In this document: positions 35,151-48,473 of the stretch, one piece after another
Layout: the number at the start of each line of letters is the position of its first letter
Numbering within the stretch: the first letter of the stretch is position 1
Assembly (NCBI GenBank): GCA_000711775.1
Contig: ARYC01000218.1
Span: 1 to 64,000, forward strand
Length of the DNA: 64,000 nucleotides
Reading direction: 5' to 3'
DNA from: Oxytricha trifallax
Lineage: Eukaryota > Ciliophora > Spirotrichea > Sporadotrichida > Oxytrichidae
Position numbers and translations under genes: made by a program
The notes under the pieces: model-generated
Seen by the model: only the letters and a program-made list of their open reading frames with translations
Database searches by the model: none
What the model was told of the DNA's origin: nothing

Positions 35151-35584
35151 TGAAAAAGCTTGAATAGTTTTATAAAGATTTTATTCAATCTTGCACTTTA
35201 TATACAAACTTTTAATTTAAGAGCTTTATAAATCTCTCTTTCTACAATATAACTTCGTAATCTTTTAAAAATGCATTGAAGAGCGTATACTTTTTTTCTA
35301 ACTAAATCTGAGAATGTATATTAAAATTTGCGATTGTAAAATATTATATTATTATATAATAAAGTCAGTGTTAGTCAACCATCTTCAAACTAATACTTCT
35401 CAAACAATAACAATAAACACTATCTAACATTAACAATTCTAAACACAGATTAATTTCCTATAAATATCAATAAGTAATGATTTTTAATTATTTTAATATA
35501 GTAATTTTATTTAAATTTAATTGGAAAGTTCTAAAGTTTTGATAAATATCTTATATTAATTATTTGACCACCAGCTAACTAAAC
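35151..35584. other. intergenic spacer
   Basis: AT-rich; holds the CFAP52 3' flank and the upstream region of the PRELI-like gene. Nothing else seen. Confidence 0.5.
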
Positions 35585-36277
35585 ATGTTTTCTTAAAATC
35601 TCCTGCCAATCTAGCAAGCAGTACAAATGCATCTCCAACACAAATTTAACTTTGATTTTGTGGATGTTGCCCGAGCTTTCTTACTTAAATATAACATTGA
35701 AAATAGATTCTGCTTCACAACAATCGCTTCAACTCGCTAACTTGACGAAGATAGATTCGAAATTGTGCGTAGAATGGAGAATGTAATGAGCAGCAAACCC
35801 ATTTATGAGAGAATCATTTTCAATCGGGCAACTAAAAGCGTGTAGGGATATACTTTCGAGAAAGAAAGCGAGAATTTATAAATCGAGACCCCCTAATAAA
35901 TTTAAGTTTGATTTCATTAAATAATGTTGAATGTCTACACTGAGCACTATGTTTACAAGCAAGATGACATAGATAATTCCAAAACTTGCTACAATATGTT
36001 CCTATACAAGAATCCAGGCTTGAAAAAGATGCTTAGATTTAAGTTACACAACTGGGGAGTGTAAACCCTGGAATCAATCATAAAGAAAGAATAAGAAATT
36101 GAAACAAAAATCAAAGAAAGCAAAGACTTAATCTTGGAGAAGGGAGAAATACTTATCAAGGAGAAGACTGTCATGATAAAGGAAAAAATCAACGATTTAA
36201 AGGAGACTGTACTCTAGGTAGGAAACAAGGATAAGAACTCAGCTTAAGCCAATCAACAAGAAAGCAAGAAGTTATGA
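35585..36277 (+). CDS. PRELI/MSF1-like mitochondrial lipid-transfer protein
   Basis: ATG 35585, one 21-bp IES, TGA 36275-36277; 672 coding nt, 223 residues. Features that suggest the PRELI/slowmo fold are RQLDEDRFEIVRRMENVMSS, YERIIFNRATKSVQGY, then YTEHYVYKQDDIDNSKTCYN and HNWGVQTLESII, followed by a Lys/Glu-rich coiled coil (residues ~155-215). PRELI proteins shuttle phosphatidic acid or phosphatidylserine in the mitochondrial intermembrane space; the extended helix is in keeping with the alpha-helical tail of the family. Family membership is moderately supported; a ciliate-specific protein is the alternative. Confidence 0.55.
35902..35922. other. IES (21 bp), pointer TAAAT
   Basis: TAAAT at 35897-35901 and 35918-35922, same phase; removal takes out an in-frame TGA and joins ...TPQQI to MLNVYTEHY.... 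Confidence 0.75.
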
Positions 36278-37097
36278 ACATTTGTTAATTTGTTTAGAAT
36301 ATCCCTAATGACGAGATTTTTGTCATAAAATTGTGTATAAGACACTTATATTTTAAAATGAAAGCTCTAATCAGAGTTCTATAAATTTTCAGTAAATGAA
36401 TATATTAATAGCTAAGATCAATGGGTGCTATAATCAACGTTCTATGGACTTCCTATAGTTTACCTATAGGACGAGACACTGAATGTCGTTATTATAACTA
36501 AAGCCAATCTATTTAAATTATGAGAAATTTGGTAAATGACATTCTGGAAGTTATTCTAGCACCTAAAAGTTAAAGTTATAGTATTATTCCTTAGATTTAA
36601 TTTATATGCGAATTTCACTAAAAAAAATAATGCTAAAATATAATTTTTTCTATCTTTTTTTTATTGTAAATAAATACAACAATATTTGTCTCTTAATTGT
36701 TTAAATAAAAATGATATTCATGTTTCCATGTTGTTTATAGTAGTATTACTAATAATAATCCTTCAAATATTTCATCAATCTTATCATATATGCATTAAAG
36801 AATTCTATTAATTAAGTATTCAATACGTCATCTCTTTAAATTGATTTATTATATCTTATTCTTTAATGCAATCACAGTTTGATTCATTTTGTGAAATAAA
36901 AAATTAAATCATAAAAATAACATCAAAGAACCAAATACCTTAAATAAACGAACACCCATTTCATATTATTATATTGTGTTAATCAATTCTAAGTAGAATA
37001 AAGTATTATTAACTTTTACAATACATAATCTATGCTATTGAAGTAATTATAAGTTTAATTAATCTACTAATGAAATTAATTGTTTGTAAATTATATA
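36278..37097. other. AT-rich spacer with an unexplained less AT-rich patch
   Basis: About 36380-36600 is less AT-rich and open in one frame from ATG 36418 (MGAIINVLWTSYSLPIGR...), but it matches nothing I know and could be an isolated gene segment. The rest is featureless. Confidence 0.35.
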
Positions 37098-38420
37098 ATG
37101 GGAAATACTTGCACAACATGCAATTGCAACAAAGACGGTTAGGAACCTTCTGAGCTGCTCACAGTTGACAATAAAGTACACAATTTTTAATTCAAAAAAT
37201 ACAAATGATATTAATAAATTGATTATAGTATGGAAAGTATTAGGATAGCAGTTACTCTGGAAAGACAGACATAGTAAGTATATGATTTATGGAAAAACTA
37301 TGCTTAAGTTTAAATTTTATCCAAGTTAACAAGAATCATTTTCTTTATGACTAATTGAATTATTATTTTTTTCAAGTATTCTTACAAATTTTTATGTAAT
37401 AGGCAGTATTCAAGAGAAACATAAGATACATAGTTAAATTACAAGCTTGGGTTAGAGGAACTTTAGCAAGAAGAAGAGTTGCAGCACATTTAAAAGACAT
37501 TAATGGACATTAGGCTTATATGTCTGGCAGTAAAAGTAAGTTATTTTAACTAATTTGATCAGAGAATAAAGAAACTTAAACTTCATTTTTAGGAGATAAA
37601 TACGAAGGAAATTATACGCCGTCCACATACTAAGGAGATAATCATTAACTTGAAGATAGAGGGGAAGTAGTATTTAAGAATGGTGCAGTTTACAAAGGGT
37701 AATGGCTTGGAGATATGAAGCATGGATATGGAGTTCAAGTATGGCCTGATGGAGCTCGCTACGAGGGTTACTGGAAAAATAATAAAGCCTGTGGAAAGGG
37801 TAAATTCTGGCATGTAGATGGGGACGTGTTCGAGGGATAATGGCAAGATGATAAAGCTAATGGCTATGGAGTGTATGTACACATGAATGGCGCTCGTTAT
37901 GAGGGATATTGGAGGGATGATTTACAGCATGGATATGGCAAGGAGCTGTGGACAGACAATTCGAAGTATGAGGGAGAATACCATGAAGGTAAAAAGCATG
38001 GAAAGGGCCTTTATGTTTGGGCTGATGGGTCCATGTATGATGGAGACTGGCATGAAAATAGAATTGAAGGACATGGAACATATACCTGGATAGATGGAGT
38101 ATTTTATATTATGGCTAAATCCATTAATCTGCAATTCTTTTTATGTAATTAATGGAAGACAATATACAGGATCTTGGAAAAACAATAATATGCATGGACA
38201 CGGAGTTTACACTTGGAAGGATGGTAGAAGGTACGAAGGTTACTATGAAATGGACAAAAAGCATGGTTATGGTGTTTACATTTGGGCAGATGGTAGACGC
38301 TATGAAGGGAACTGGGGTAACGGTAAATAACATGGGCAAGGAAAATATATATTGCCTGATAACTCAGTTAAAATTGGTTTATGGGAAAACGGCAAAAGAG
38401 TGTAGTGGCTCAATGAATGA
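37098..38420 (+). CDS. MORN-repeat protein with IQ motif
   Basis: Segments 37098-37175, 37229-37273, 37403-37535, 37593-38098 and 38157-38420 sum to 1026 nt, 341 residues. The first three gaps are GT-AG introns; the last is an IES. The N-terminus MGNTCTTCNC has Gly2 and a Cys cluster, a plausible myristoylation/palmitoylation anchor. An IQ-like stretch (IVKLQAWVRGTLARRRVAA, residues ~55-73) may bind calmodulin. About ten MORN repeats follow, such as GQWLGDMKHGYGVQVWPDG and YEGYWRDDLQHGYGKELWTD. MORN proteins tether to membranes and scaffold cortical or flagellar structures. Ends RVQWLNE, TGA 38418-38420. Confidence 0.9.
38099..38156. other. IES (58 bp), pointer ATGGA
   Basis: ATGGA at 38094-38098 and 38152-38156, same phase; joins YTWIDG to RQYTGSWKNN and restores the MORN periodicity. 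Confidence 0.85.
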
Positions 38421-39354
38421 AGCATTTAAATATTTATATTCATAGTTCATTAGATTTTAATTTTTAATATTAATGTTTACAACTCTTAAATCACAGACAA
38501 ACATCTTGATTGTAATTTTACTTTAAATATTAAAGATTAATATTAAATTTTAAGTATAAAAAGAAAATTAATTCATCGACTATTTATATTTTTGGATTTT
38601 AACTTTCATAATTTGTTAATACCAATTTTCATGATTCATTTTATGGATTAATGTTAATTGAAATTAATTTTTATGAGATAAGATAATATAATTAGTTAAA
38701 AAAATTATTTAAGACCCAATACCATTCTCTGAATTTCTCAATTTCATTGAAAAAATTGATTCTTAGGCAGTGAAATGAGCTTCAAAAATGTCTTCCAAGA
38801 ATCATAATAATTCTACATTTAATCAATTTTAAAATATTTTTTGATTTTAAGTGGTACTTAATAGCGAAACAGTAAAGATAATCACTCTTTTAATACGATT
38901 GATTTCCTTGTTAGATATCAATTTTTGTAAAATATTTTGGTTACAAATTAAGCAGAGTTATGATACTAAGGATATTAGCGATAAAACATCACATCTTTTG
39001 AGCTAAAGAATAGTAATCCAGAATTTAAAAGATTTATCATTTCTTAGTTAGGAAATATGGTGATTCAAGAATCTTAAGGGTCTTAATTTTATTCAGAAAT
39101 TTGCTATCTATTCAAATTCAACAATAATAAGTAGTGAGATTTAATAATTTCTGAAATTTAAAAAGAGCGACCTTCTATTAGTTTATTCTTTAAAATGCAT
39201 TTTTTAATTCTTTAAAATCTTTTTATTTATTAATAGCTTTAAATAATCATAATTTAAAGATATTATATCTTATCTCTTACCACTTTAACCTCACCCTAAT
39301 TGATTTCTTTAAGTATACATTATAAAATTTTATTTATTACTCTAATTTACAGTC
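38421..39354. other. AT-rich spacer, possible leucine-rich fragment
   Basis: Mostly featureless. Around 38850-39155 a plus-strand reading (NLKDLSFLSQEIW, TGA, FKNLKGLNFIQKF) looks faintly leucine-repeat-like. Too short and interrupted to call a gene. Confidence 0.35.
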
Positions 39355-40128
39355 TCAGGATAAGTTTATCAATATCATAGATATTATATTACTTAATTAA
39401 TAGGTCAATTTATAGTGTTAAAATATGGTAAATTTGTATATTTATGATGACTAAAAATATAATTAGCATTTATTAGCATAATCATTATTGTTGTTGTTTT
39501 AAAACCCATAGTTGTTTCCACTACCGAATCCATAGTCATTTCTATTCATACCACTAGCATTCGCTCCTTAATTTTAATCATAAATGTTGGTACCAATCAT
39601 ATTATTAGTTGTTTTCTGCTTTACATAGGCTCTTTTACCTTCCTCCAGATGCTGCTTAAACTCTTCCCTAACTATCTCAGCTTTGTTTTATCTGTTATTT
39701 TAATCATTTTAGGCGAAATTTTATGAAACCTAATTGCCCATTTTTTACTCCTCTCTATCTTAGAAATCTAAATTTTTATCTTTCTTGCGGCCATCACTCA
39801 TTACTATTTCTAAGTGGTCATTTTATAGGGCTTGAATATATTCCTGCCTACCTGGAATTAGATACACATGAATCTACTGCACATTCAATTCATACTTACA
39901 TATAAATTAGATTTGTTATTTGAGTGGATATTCTAAATTAATACCTCTAATGTTGCTCTTCTAGAAACTTTCCTTGAGTATTTTCTGAATCAATAAGTGA
40001 ACAATAAGTCTGCGAATATCCTTTTCACTTAAATTCTTCAACCTCCCTGAATAGTATTCCATTTAGTCTGCTCTTAGAATTTACTTTTTAGGTTTCTTGC
40101 CTCGTAATATCTCTATAGCTTGTTTATA
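39355..40128 (-). CDS. RecQ helicase, C-terminal block (RQC domain and tail)
   Basis: Third block of the RecQ gene that starts at 59249. It opens with the shared pointer (40128-40114) and reads SYKQAIEILRGKKPKKQ, then DIRRLIVHLLIQKILKES, a pattern typical of the RecQ-C-terminal winged helix. A linker and an Asn/Gly-rich tail (GFGSGNNYGFQNNNNND) follow. The only in-frame stop is TGA 39357-39355, so the last ~35 residues beyond NANKC-like sequence are less certain. With the other blocks the gene sums to 2196 nt, 731 residues. Confidence 0.85.
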
Positions 40129-40775
40129 AGTAATCAAATTAAAAGGTTTTATAAAAAAAGGATTTTTGTTATGCTTTTTTGACAGTGATACCCAACCCAC
40201 TTCATAACTCTCACCACATAGAAATTACCCCCTCGCACTCACCCAATTTAAATCAATTTATTAATATAAAAATAAATTCAGCATGAAATAATTACATTGG
40301 GAGCTTAAATAAAATAGAATGGACAGACTTAGCTTAGCTAAGCATATAAAATAATATAATTAAAAAAATATTTGTTTGAATATCAAGAATTTCTCAAGTT
40401 TTATATACTTGTTGTATCTTATTATATAATATTTTATTTGAGATCGAAATGTCCAGTTAAATGTTTATTTAGAGCCTAAAAAAATATTTTCAGAAAATTG
40501 AAAATTAAAAGAATTATGAGGATATGAGCAAGGGGTTTTTTTAAGGAGAAACGGATATTAAATGGAAGGGAATGTCATAATTATTTTAGGTAGAAAAAGA
40601 ATAGAGGGGTCTTTGTTAGATTAGTTATGAATTAAAATAAAAAAGAAAAATGATAAACAAAATCTTTAACGAAATTTATTAAGAAAATTCAATTACAAAG
40701 TATAATAAACATATCCTGGATTTATTGCACTTAATTACATTGATGCAACTTATTTCAATAAATTAAGAATCTCCT

Positions 40776-43700
40776 TCATTTAAAAGTCTTAGCGCCAGCT
40801 TTCTTGTTTTTACCTTTCTTGTTATAAATACCAATATTACAAATAAAATAACAACTACCATATAAATTAACATAAATTAAATAATAGTAGTATTAATTAT
40901 AATCATCAATATTGCTTGCATTTTTATTTGTAGTAGCTCTCTACCCATTGTTGTTGCCACTCATCTGATTAAACTTTCTTTTCTTTGGATAGTTTCCTGA
41001 CTTCATACCATTTCCATTATCAACCACATCGATATTAGAAACTTCCCCTTCACTGTCATCATCTCCATAGTTATAGTGACCATCATCATCAGACTACTAA
41101 TCATTGGGCAAAAGGTTAGCAGTAGTTGTTGGTTTCACTATGTTTCTATTCTGATTGTTATGATTTTCATTAATATTGATAAATTCAGATACATTTTAGC
41201 CTCCAAACCCATAATTCCCATCATTAGTTGTCTCTGGCTTATAGAAATTGTTGTTCTTAAACTTTTTATTGGCGTTTATAGAATCATTCTTCATTTTGGA
41301 TGCTCCTCCATTTAAGTCAAAGAAGTCATCTTATTTAATAGGTTTCTTACCACCATTTTAATCATTGAAGTAATTTTGAAAATGCTGATCGCCTTTTCTA
41401 TCGCTGCTATTAAACATTCCAATCAAATCCATATTATTGTTTATACAAATTATATTTAAGAATCTAGGTAATGTATTGATGATATTATTAATTAATATTC
41501 CTGTTTTTTCAGTGTCTAAATTTATATTGTATCAAATCTTTTTAGTATTTAATCAAAATACAATTTTTTAGAATTTAAAATGCTTTATTTTGTTGGATCA
41601 GTTCGGTCTAAAGTAGTGTTAAGCTCATTCTTTTCTCCCATTCTAACATTCAAACTGCTTCTAATAAGTGAAGTGTCTATCTGCAAATGCAACTGATTCG
41701 ATAAGATGAAGTGATTGAACTCCATGAGAAATAGCTCACCGTATTTGTCAATGGCTGTACTGATTTAATGTGACTTTCCTACCTTCAACTGATTCAGAAT
41801 TTCTTAGGAGTTGTTACCCAAGTTTTCTTAAGCAAACTATAGGAATATATCGAAACCAGTGTTCGTGAAGGCATTTTTATAATTAGGAAAAAAAGAGTTT
41901 TTTATCGGGATAAGAAATACCATGTAACCGTAAAGTTAATAACTTTAAAATTAGTGTTCTAAAGATAATCGAAGGCATTTGATATACCATGATGTTCATG
42001 GTCACTAGCCTCATTGAGAAGCCTACTTCTAATCATGTACAATCTTTATCTCAACTCTTCTTTCAAGAAATCATCTATCCTCAATTATGGAATGTTTAGG
42101 TTACCTATTGAAGCATAATTCTATGGTGGTGATGCTGCATTGATTTGTCTATTCTCATACTTATTGTATTTCATAGCGGTGTTTGAACTATTGTTAAGCA
42201 TTTAATTGTCACTTCCATCTTTCATTGAGTTCTTACCAAGTCCTGCTCCTTGATTTCCCGGATATGTTTAACTTTATCTCAAGGCAGAAAAACTTGTGCT
42301 ATTTGGAGGATATTACTATTACAGTTAATTTCCAATGGCTTCTACTTAAGATTATGCATTTACAGAGGAGCTAACGATCATAGCATTACTTGCTCTTTAC
42401 GCTTTATTGAACCCATACTCAGCTGTCAGGTCAATTGGAGCTTTATTAGCATACTAAATTCTATGATCTATATTTAGGGGAAATTTATAAAATTCAATTG
42501 AATTACTAAATCTATATTTTAAAATCTAGTTATTAATAATAATTAAGAATAATTCGCTAGCTTTAATGGCACATTTTATAACTGCACAGTCAGACATAAA
42601 AAATTCAATTGAAGAGAACACTTTTGTAGTTAATTAAGATTTACTAAATTAACAATCAGCAAATAGAACTGCGAATATCAATCGTTGATAGTTAGAAAGT
42701 AGAAGCACTAGGGATGGTGGAGTCTTGGATAGCAATCAAAAATCAAATAATAGAATCAAGTCAAGATCTTTATTAAAGTCAACAAATAAGAATTTAATTT
42801 TGTATTCTTAAGTATTTTTAATTTTTTAATCTCTGTAGAATGGTCTAAATACACGTAAAGGTACTGAAGATAATGGAAGACCTTATCCAAATAACTAAAC
42901 AGATAAAAATTATAGCAATTCTAAAAAAATTATGAACTAAAAGGTTACAGAAAATAGTGAGAAAGATGATGAGGCTGAATTGGAAAGGTAAATCCCTAAG
43001 CGCCGTCTAAAGTATCAAGTCCAAGATGTAAGTTCATAAACATATTGTCTTAATCGGATATTCTTCTATTTTTTACTATAAGAATATTTAAATTGTCTTG
43101 TCAGTTACATAAAACAACAACTATAGGAACAAAAAGGAAAATAGAAATTTGAACTACAAAATAAAAAGTTAAGAAAGTAAATAAGGATGGCTGAACTTTT
43201 AACATCAGCTTTTGCCTTTATTGGAATGATGGCTGGATATATGGAGCAAGAATATCTGTTTGTAAAAAATGAGAAGAAAGAGAGATATTCTTAGAGTTTT
43301 ACATGTTTGGTTCTAAGATGGATTTAAACATTAAGCACTTTTTTTTTGTGTAAGATTATAAGAATAATAAGAAACGACATTAATGAGTCAAAAGATAATT
43401 ATTTATGTTTAAATATTATTTTAGTATTCTATTTGGTGAGGCATTCGAGGATGAATTTTAGATTTATGAGAGAAAAAAGAAAAATACTCATGAATAGTAA
43501 GTAAATTTTGATAAATAAAATTACAATTTTTATAAACTTATTTATTTTACACCTTTTATAGTTGGATATTTGCAATCAAAGTATTTCAAATAACTTGTGT
43601 TGGAATTTATTCTATGTATAATACATAATCCACCATACATTGATAAAATTGTTAGGGCTGATTAAATGGGTAAATAACTTCGGTATCCGATAAGTACACT

Positions 43701-46700
43701 GATAGCATCGATAATCTTATTTATAGTTTTTTTTAAAAATAATATATTTTAGTTTGGACCAAAATTATATTAATGCTACTGAGAAGCTATCTGTTCTTTA
43801 GATTATTTACTATCTTTACAGATTACAGGACACAAATGTGTGATAAAATATGTGCTAAAGTTGGAATTGACGCTGATGTAATTTTTGCATTAAAAGCGAG
43901 TTTTAAGAAACACACCTTTTTATTACTTGGAGTTTCATTTTTTATTGCAACTTATGTATTTGGGTTGGCAGTATAATTATTTGAAAGACCCTACTATGAT
44001 GACACAGATTTAGAGCCAATTGCTGAAACTGACCCAATTTATTAAGATTATGAACTAGCATCTAATGGGATGTGGTTAGTAGTTGTCACTATGACTACTG
44101 TTGGGTTTGGAGACTATTTCCCTAGAACACATATGGGAAGATTAATTATGGTGTCTAATCAAAACAACCCCTCAATATATGATCCCATAATAATTTAATT
44201 TCCACATTTCGTCCCCCCTATAATAATTTTTTTAAATGTAAAAAACTTATTTTTAAGTTCTGTATTGAGCTATATCTTGACATTTCGATCTCAAACCACT
44301 ATTTTATTTTTAAAAATATCAATATTATGTTCTAATATAAATCTTGTACTTCGAGCAGCTATTTGCCATAATTTATAAAATTTGCATTTTTTCACTACAT
44401 TTGTTTGCTTGTTTTTATAAATTCACCAATAGGTAGACATTTTAATTTATAAAAATAGTTTGTCGCAGGGCATACATATTTTTAATAAATTAATGACATT
44501 TAATATTTATAATAGTTATTCTAGATAGAACTCATTTAGAGCTTAAGAGTAAATTTTAATAAAATTTTGAAATTATAAATATATTGAATGAATCAATGAG
44601 TAGGTAGGTGAGGAAGGGCAAAGTTATAGGTTTTATGGGGGTGGATTGTGAAGAAAATCAAAACTATTATGGTTGGATCAACTTTTGTTGGACTTCTTCT
44701 CATTTCAATGACCATAGTATCTCTTCAAATTTTTAAGAAATTTTAAAATGGAGATTTTATAGTAAGTTTAACAAAATTAGTAATCTGTAAATGGATAGTA
44801 TTAATCACTTATTTCTTAAATATCCGAAAAAAATAACAATTATTTTTATAGAGCTATACAATATTATATTGAATTTACTCTAGAAAAAAAAACATTATTT
44901 TTGTAGCTAGCAATTGCAAGGTTTTAATGCTATTCTGTTCAATGAATGGATAAAGTTTCATGAATGGGCTGAGTTCGATTTATATATATGCAAAGCGTGA
45001 AACTGTCTGATTAAGCCCCAGTATTATTATAGTACAGCATTTTAAATAATTATAATAATATCGAATTCAAACAAAGAAGCAAGTGCAAGTCAAAGCCTCA
45101 AATTTCATCACATCTTTTTACAGATTAAGACTTCTTAAAAGAAATGCAAGTTTACCAGGTTTTTAGGAAGACTAAGCTTTTATGAAAAATTTCAAATACT
45201 AAAAGATTGCAATGATCGCTAAATTTGAAAATAAAATGGATGAATTTTACAAAGCAAGACTTAAATTAAAATCTAAATTTTTGGGAGAGGCTGCCTTCAT
45301 TAGAGCCGTAATTGGGAAAATTGATAGTGATATGGGAATGATAGGATTTATAATATCATCTATAAAGGAAATTTAAATTGAAGTTGATAGTTTCGTGGAG
45401 ATATAGCAAGATTAAATTATAAAGCTAAGAGAAATGCATAGAAACTTTAAAATCTTGAATATAATCACTAACAGATTTAACCCAGAAGGCCCTTCATAAA
45501 CTTTCTTTTTGTGTAAGTTCTTATCCAAATAATTCTATAAAGATTTAAGAAGACTTAAATTTATTAACTTTATTATATAGAATCGCAAAAAGCATTTGTT
45601 GCAGGGGAACAGGAGCGAAAGTTAAAAGAAGAAAGAGCAAAGCAAATGAAAAAGAAGCGCAGAAGAAACGGAAAATCTTCAAAATCAAGGAAAAATAGGA
45701 AGGAGAATCAAAAAGGTTAAGACTAAGGACCAATAAACGATGATAATGGAGGTTCTATATCAGGGAAAAATTTAGACCCATTTACAAAGAAAATGAATGA
45801 ATTTTCCAAGTAAATTGATAAGAAAATTGAAAAGCATGAAAATGCTTCTAATAATAACATAAAAATATGATGAAATTCAATTTTAAAATTACAATTATTA
45901 AATTTTTACAATTGAATGTGGACAAATTAGATCTAGAAGAAAATAAGGCATAAAAGGAAGAAATAATTTTCTCCCCTAAAACTCAACTTCAAAATATATT
46001 TTAAGATGATTAAGATTTCCAGAAAATTGATTGGTCTAATCCTTACAAAGAAACTGTCACATTAGACTAAACAAAGAGAATCTTACAACAATAATCAAAA
46101 GGAGGTTCTAGTAAGATGATAAGTTTCTCCCATAAATTTACAATGAGCAGTAGCAATAATAAAAAGTCTCAGAAAGATAATGGAAATATTTAGTAATCCA
46201 AAACTCTGAGAGCTCCAGGATCAGGATTCTTATCATAACTTAAGCATTAAAATAATGGAGATGAAACGACCACTGAATAAGTTTAAGATGAAAAAAATGG
46301 TAATTTAGATAACATTGTTGGGAAAATGATAAGAGGCGGCGCAGGTACAATTGGAATGTAACCTTCTACTTATAGACTTTACAATAACAATAGCATCAAT
46401 AATCAGCAAAAAAGGAGAGATGACAGCTAGAGTAGTAATCGAAGTAAGTTATCAAATAATAACATTGAGGGAGGCAGAAGTCCTGCCAAATAACCAAGTG
46501 ACTATTACTAGAATAACTCGTATAAACTTAATAAATGAGGAAATAAATCGATTTAAAGCTATAAAATAGGCTTATTCAATTAGATTGAGATTTTAATTTC
46601 ATAATTTGTGATTTCCCATAATATAAAGACATATATTAAATTTCATAATATGTGTTCTTTTCAACTCTTCAATTTCCTGCATCTAAATCTACTGTTCTTA

Positions 46701-47407
46701 GAATAGTCTACTTTTTCGCTGTTACTGCAATTAGCCTCCAGAATTGTCTGGCCTTTTCATATTGTCATTGGCATTCATATTGTTGTTACCAACTCCACCA
46801 TACATAATGTTCACATCTTTTTATGCGAAGGCGTTTCCATAATCAAAGTCATCTATACTATCATCATTATTTACTTCAGCTGTGTTAATTAAGTCCACCA
46901 TTTAATTTGCCAAGTTGTCCAACTCAGCTCCATCATCTCCACCAGTACCACCATCTGCCAACTGATTATCGTTCAGTTGCTAGTAATCATCAATTTCTGA
47001 TAGATTTAAACCCTGTGCGTCACTATCAGAGTCGTTGTTATTAAGGGTATTGTCTCTCATGCTATTCCTAGAAAATGAAGGTTATTTACAAAGATTTTAG
47101 CCACAAAAAAAAATAAAGAAATAATCTAAGAAAAATTGAGGTGTGCATTTTGAAGTGTGAATGTGTAGTTTCTGATATGTTGTTACGCTACATTTTTATA
47201 TCCTCTGTATCATATTTTTATATCACTTACTGATTGTTAAAAGCGCCTCCTACCATTATACAACCTTCATCCATGCCCATATCATCTTAATTATAATAAT
47301 AAAGATATATAAAATGAAACTTCTCCTAGGTTCTCTAGAACATTATTAAATTCATCTTCAATGCTCGTCTGATTCATGTTCTCTGCAAGATTACTGTTTG
47401 AATACAT
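40776..47407 (-). CDS. N/Q-rich nuclear-type protein, nested in RecQ
   Basis: ATG 47407-47405, TGA 40778-40776. The first half (47407-46649) is acidic and Asn-rich (DNQLADGGTGGDDGAELDN) with one GT-AG intron near 47065 and a Gln-rich coiled coil (FQEQQIQMQEIEELKRTH). It then jumps over a 4.2 kb IES to 42465 (RIQYANKAPIDLTAEYGF), continues DFLKEELRQRLYMIRSRLLN (LisH-like) and, after a 104-bp IES, TGFDIFLQFAQENLG and EFNHFILSNQLHLQIDTS, then an Asn/Asp/Gly-rich part ending GKNKKAGAKTFK. Junctions near 47290 and 41550 are not resolved. Unknown function; composition suggests chromatin or transcription, which is only an inference. Confidence 0.65.
40827..40901. other. IES (75 bp), pointer TTATA (+)
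   Basis: Repeats at 40822-40826 and 40897-40901 in matching phase; joins NIDDYN to KKGKNKKAGAK. Confidence 0.65.
41877..41980. other. IES (104 bp), pointer GAAGGCATTT (+)
   Basis: A 10-bp repeat at 41867-41876 and 41971-41980, same phase; joins HHGISNAF to TNTGFDIFLQF. Confidence 0.88.
42566..46538 (+). CDS. SK-type potassium channel, nested inside the N-rich gene
   Basis: Starts at ATG 42566 (MAHFITAQSDIKNS) and ends at TGA 46536-46538. A Ser/Asn-rich cytoplasmic N-terminus is followed by S1-like LLTSAFAFIGMMAGYMEQE, further hydrophobic segments, S5-like TFLLLGVSFFIATYVFGLAV, pore loop MWLVVVTMTTVGFGDYFPRT (K+ selectivity filter GFG) and, after an IES, S6 STFVGLLLISMTIVSLQIF. The post-S6 region (NASLPGFQED, FYKARLKLKSKF) is in the place of the SK calmodulin-binding segment, and the tail is long and Asn/Ser/Lys-rich. 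A TGA 34 codons in and several frame steps before 43750 show unplaced introns or IESs. Likely a ciliary or surface membrane K+ channel; calcium gating is inferred. Confidence 0.75.
44153..44673. other. IES (521 bp), pointer ATTATGGT
   Basis: ATTATGGT at 44145-44152 and 44666-44673, same phase; joins MGRLIMV to GSTFVGLLLISM (pore to S6). Confidence 0.88.
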
Positions 47408-48473
47408 TCGAGTTTAGGATTAAATTTATATAACTAAAAAATTAATTAAGTTAGTGGAAGTTAACATTTTACATAGAAAGATTGTAGCTTTTTGATAGAT
47501 AACCTCAAATTAACTGGATTTTTCTATTGCTAGAACTATCTTCTCGAGTTTAAACAGCAAGAAAAATGAATTACTAATTGGTTTTAAAATATTTAATTAA
47601 CAAATAATAATATATGCCTGTTACATATAATAAAATAATACAAATATGATTGAATTTCAGATAATTATTATTCTTTATTGACTATTTTTATTCACAGTAA
47701 GCTCTCTATAATCTAATTAATAAATTATTTTATTATATTTATTTCCCCGAATTATAATTTATTCCTAAATATTAGACATTTTAAATATCAAATTATAAAT
47801 TCAAATTTAAATTAATATTAATGATTAATTAAAGTAAGTTAAATTGATAAATTTTAATCGGTACCAAAATTTATCTTTTCTGATCAGAATTTGAAATTTT
47901 GTCATTTTAACAAAGATTTATGAATAATTGTTTATTTTACAAATTATACTTTGAACTTACTTGATTTCTGAATCTAATTAGTTTGATAGCAAATTTCCTC
48001 CATTGATTGGTTTTTATTTTCAACTTATTCTAAAAAAGGAATTAATAAAAAATATAGCTTTACAATTAGTTTTCATCCAAAAACCACTCCTGTATTTTTT
48101 CATTGTGCTTTTATTTTAAAATTAACGAAACGAATTATGTTTTTTTGGGATGTAAATCGTAAATTTTGTGTAAGTTTTTAACACAATAAAGATATTTTGA
48201 GTTATAATATATTTTCATTGGTAATGCGTTTTTAAATTTTTATCTAAAATTGAGAATTTTAGATAAAATTTTCTCATTATACCGAATGCTAAAATAAACC
48301 GCTAAAAAATATTTTCATTATAAAAAAGTTATGAACAATAATATTAAACTTTATAAATAATATTAAAATAAGCTTATAAATAGTTGTAAGAGCTTGTTCT
48401 AGAGGAATTGTTTAAGTTTTATAGTTAAAGTAAAAAATTAAAAATAATTAACTATTATATTAATTGATATAAA

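Larger units (their letters stand above)
42466..46652. other. 4.2 kb IES containing a channel gene, pointer TATG (+)
   Basis: TATG at 42462-42465 and 46649-46652 in matching phase; joining gives ...EELKRTHRIQYANKAPID.... The pointer is short, so the exact junction is less sure than the nesting itself. Confidence 0.7.

Noticed and set aside
37857-38445. several open frames overlapping the MORN gene
   Set aside because: Shadows of the MORN repeats in other frames and on the other strand; only the MORN frame continues across the IES.
41076-41315. 79-codon plus-strand frame over the N-rich gene
   Set aside because: Antisense shadow of the Asn/Asp/Gly-rich minus-strand coding sequence.
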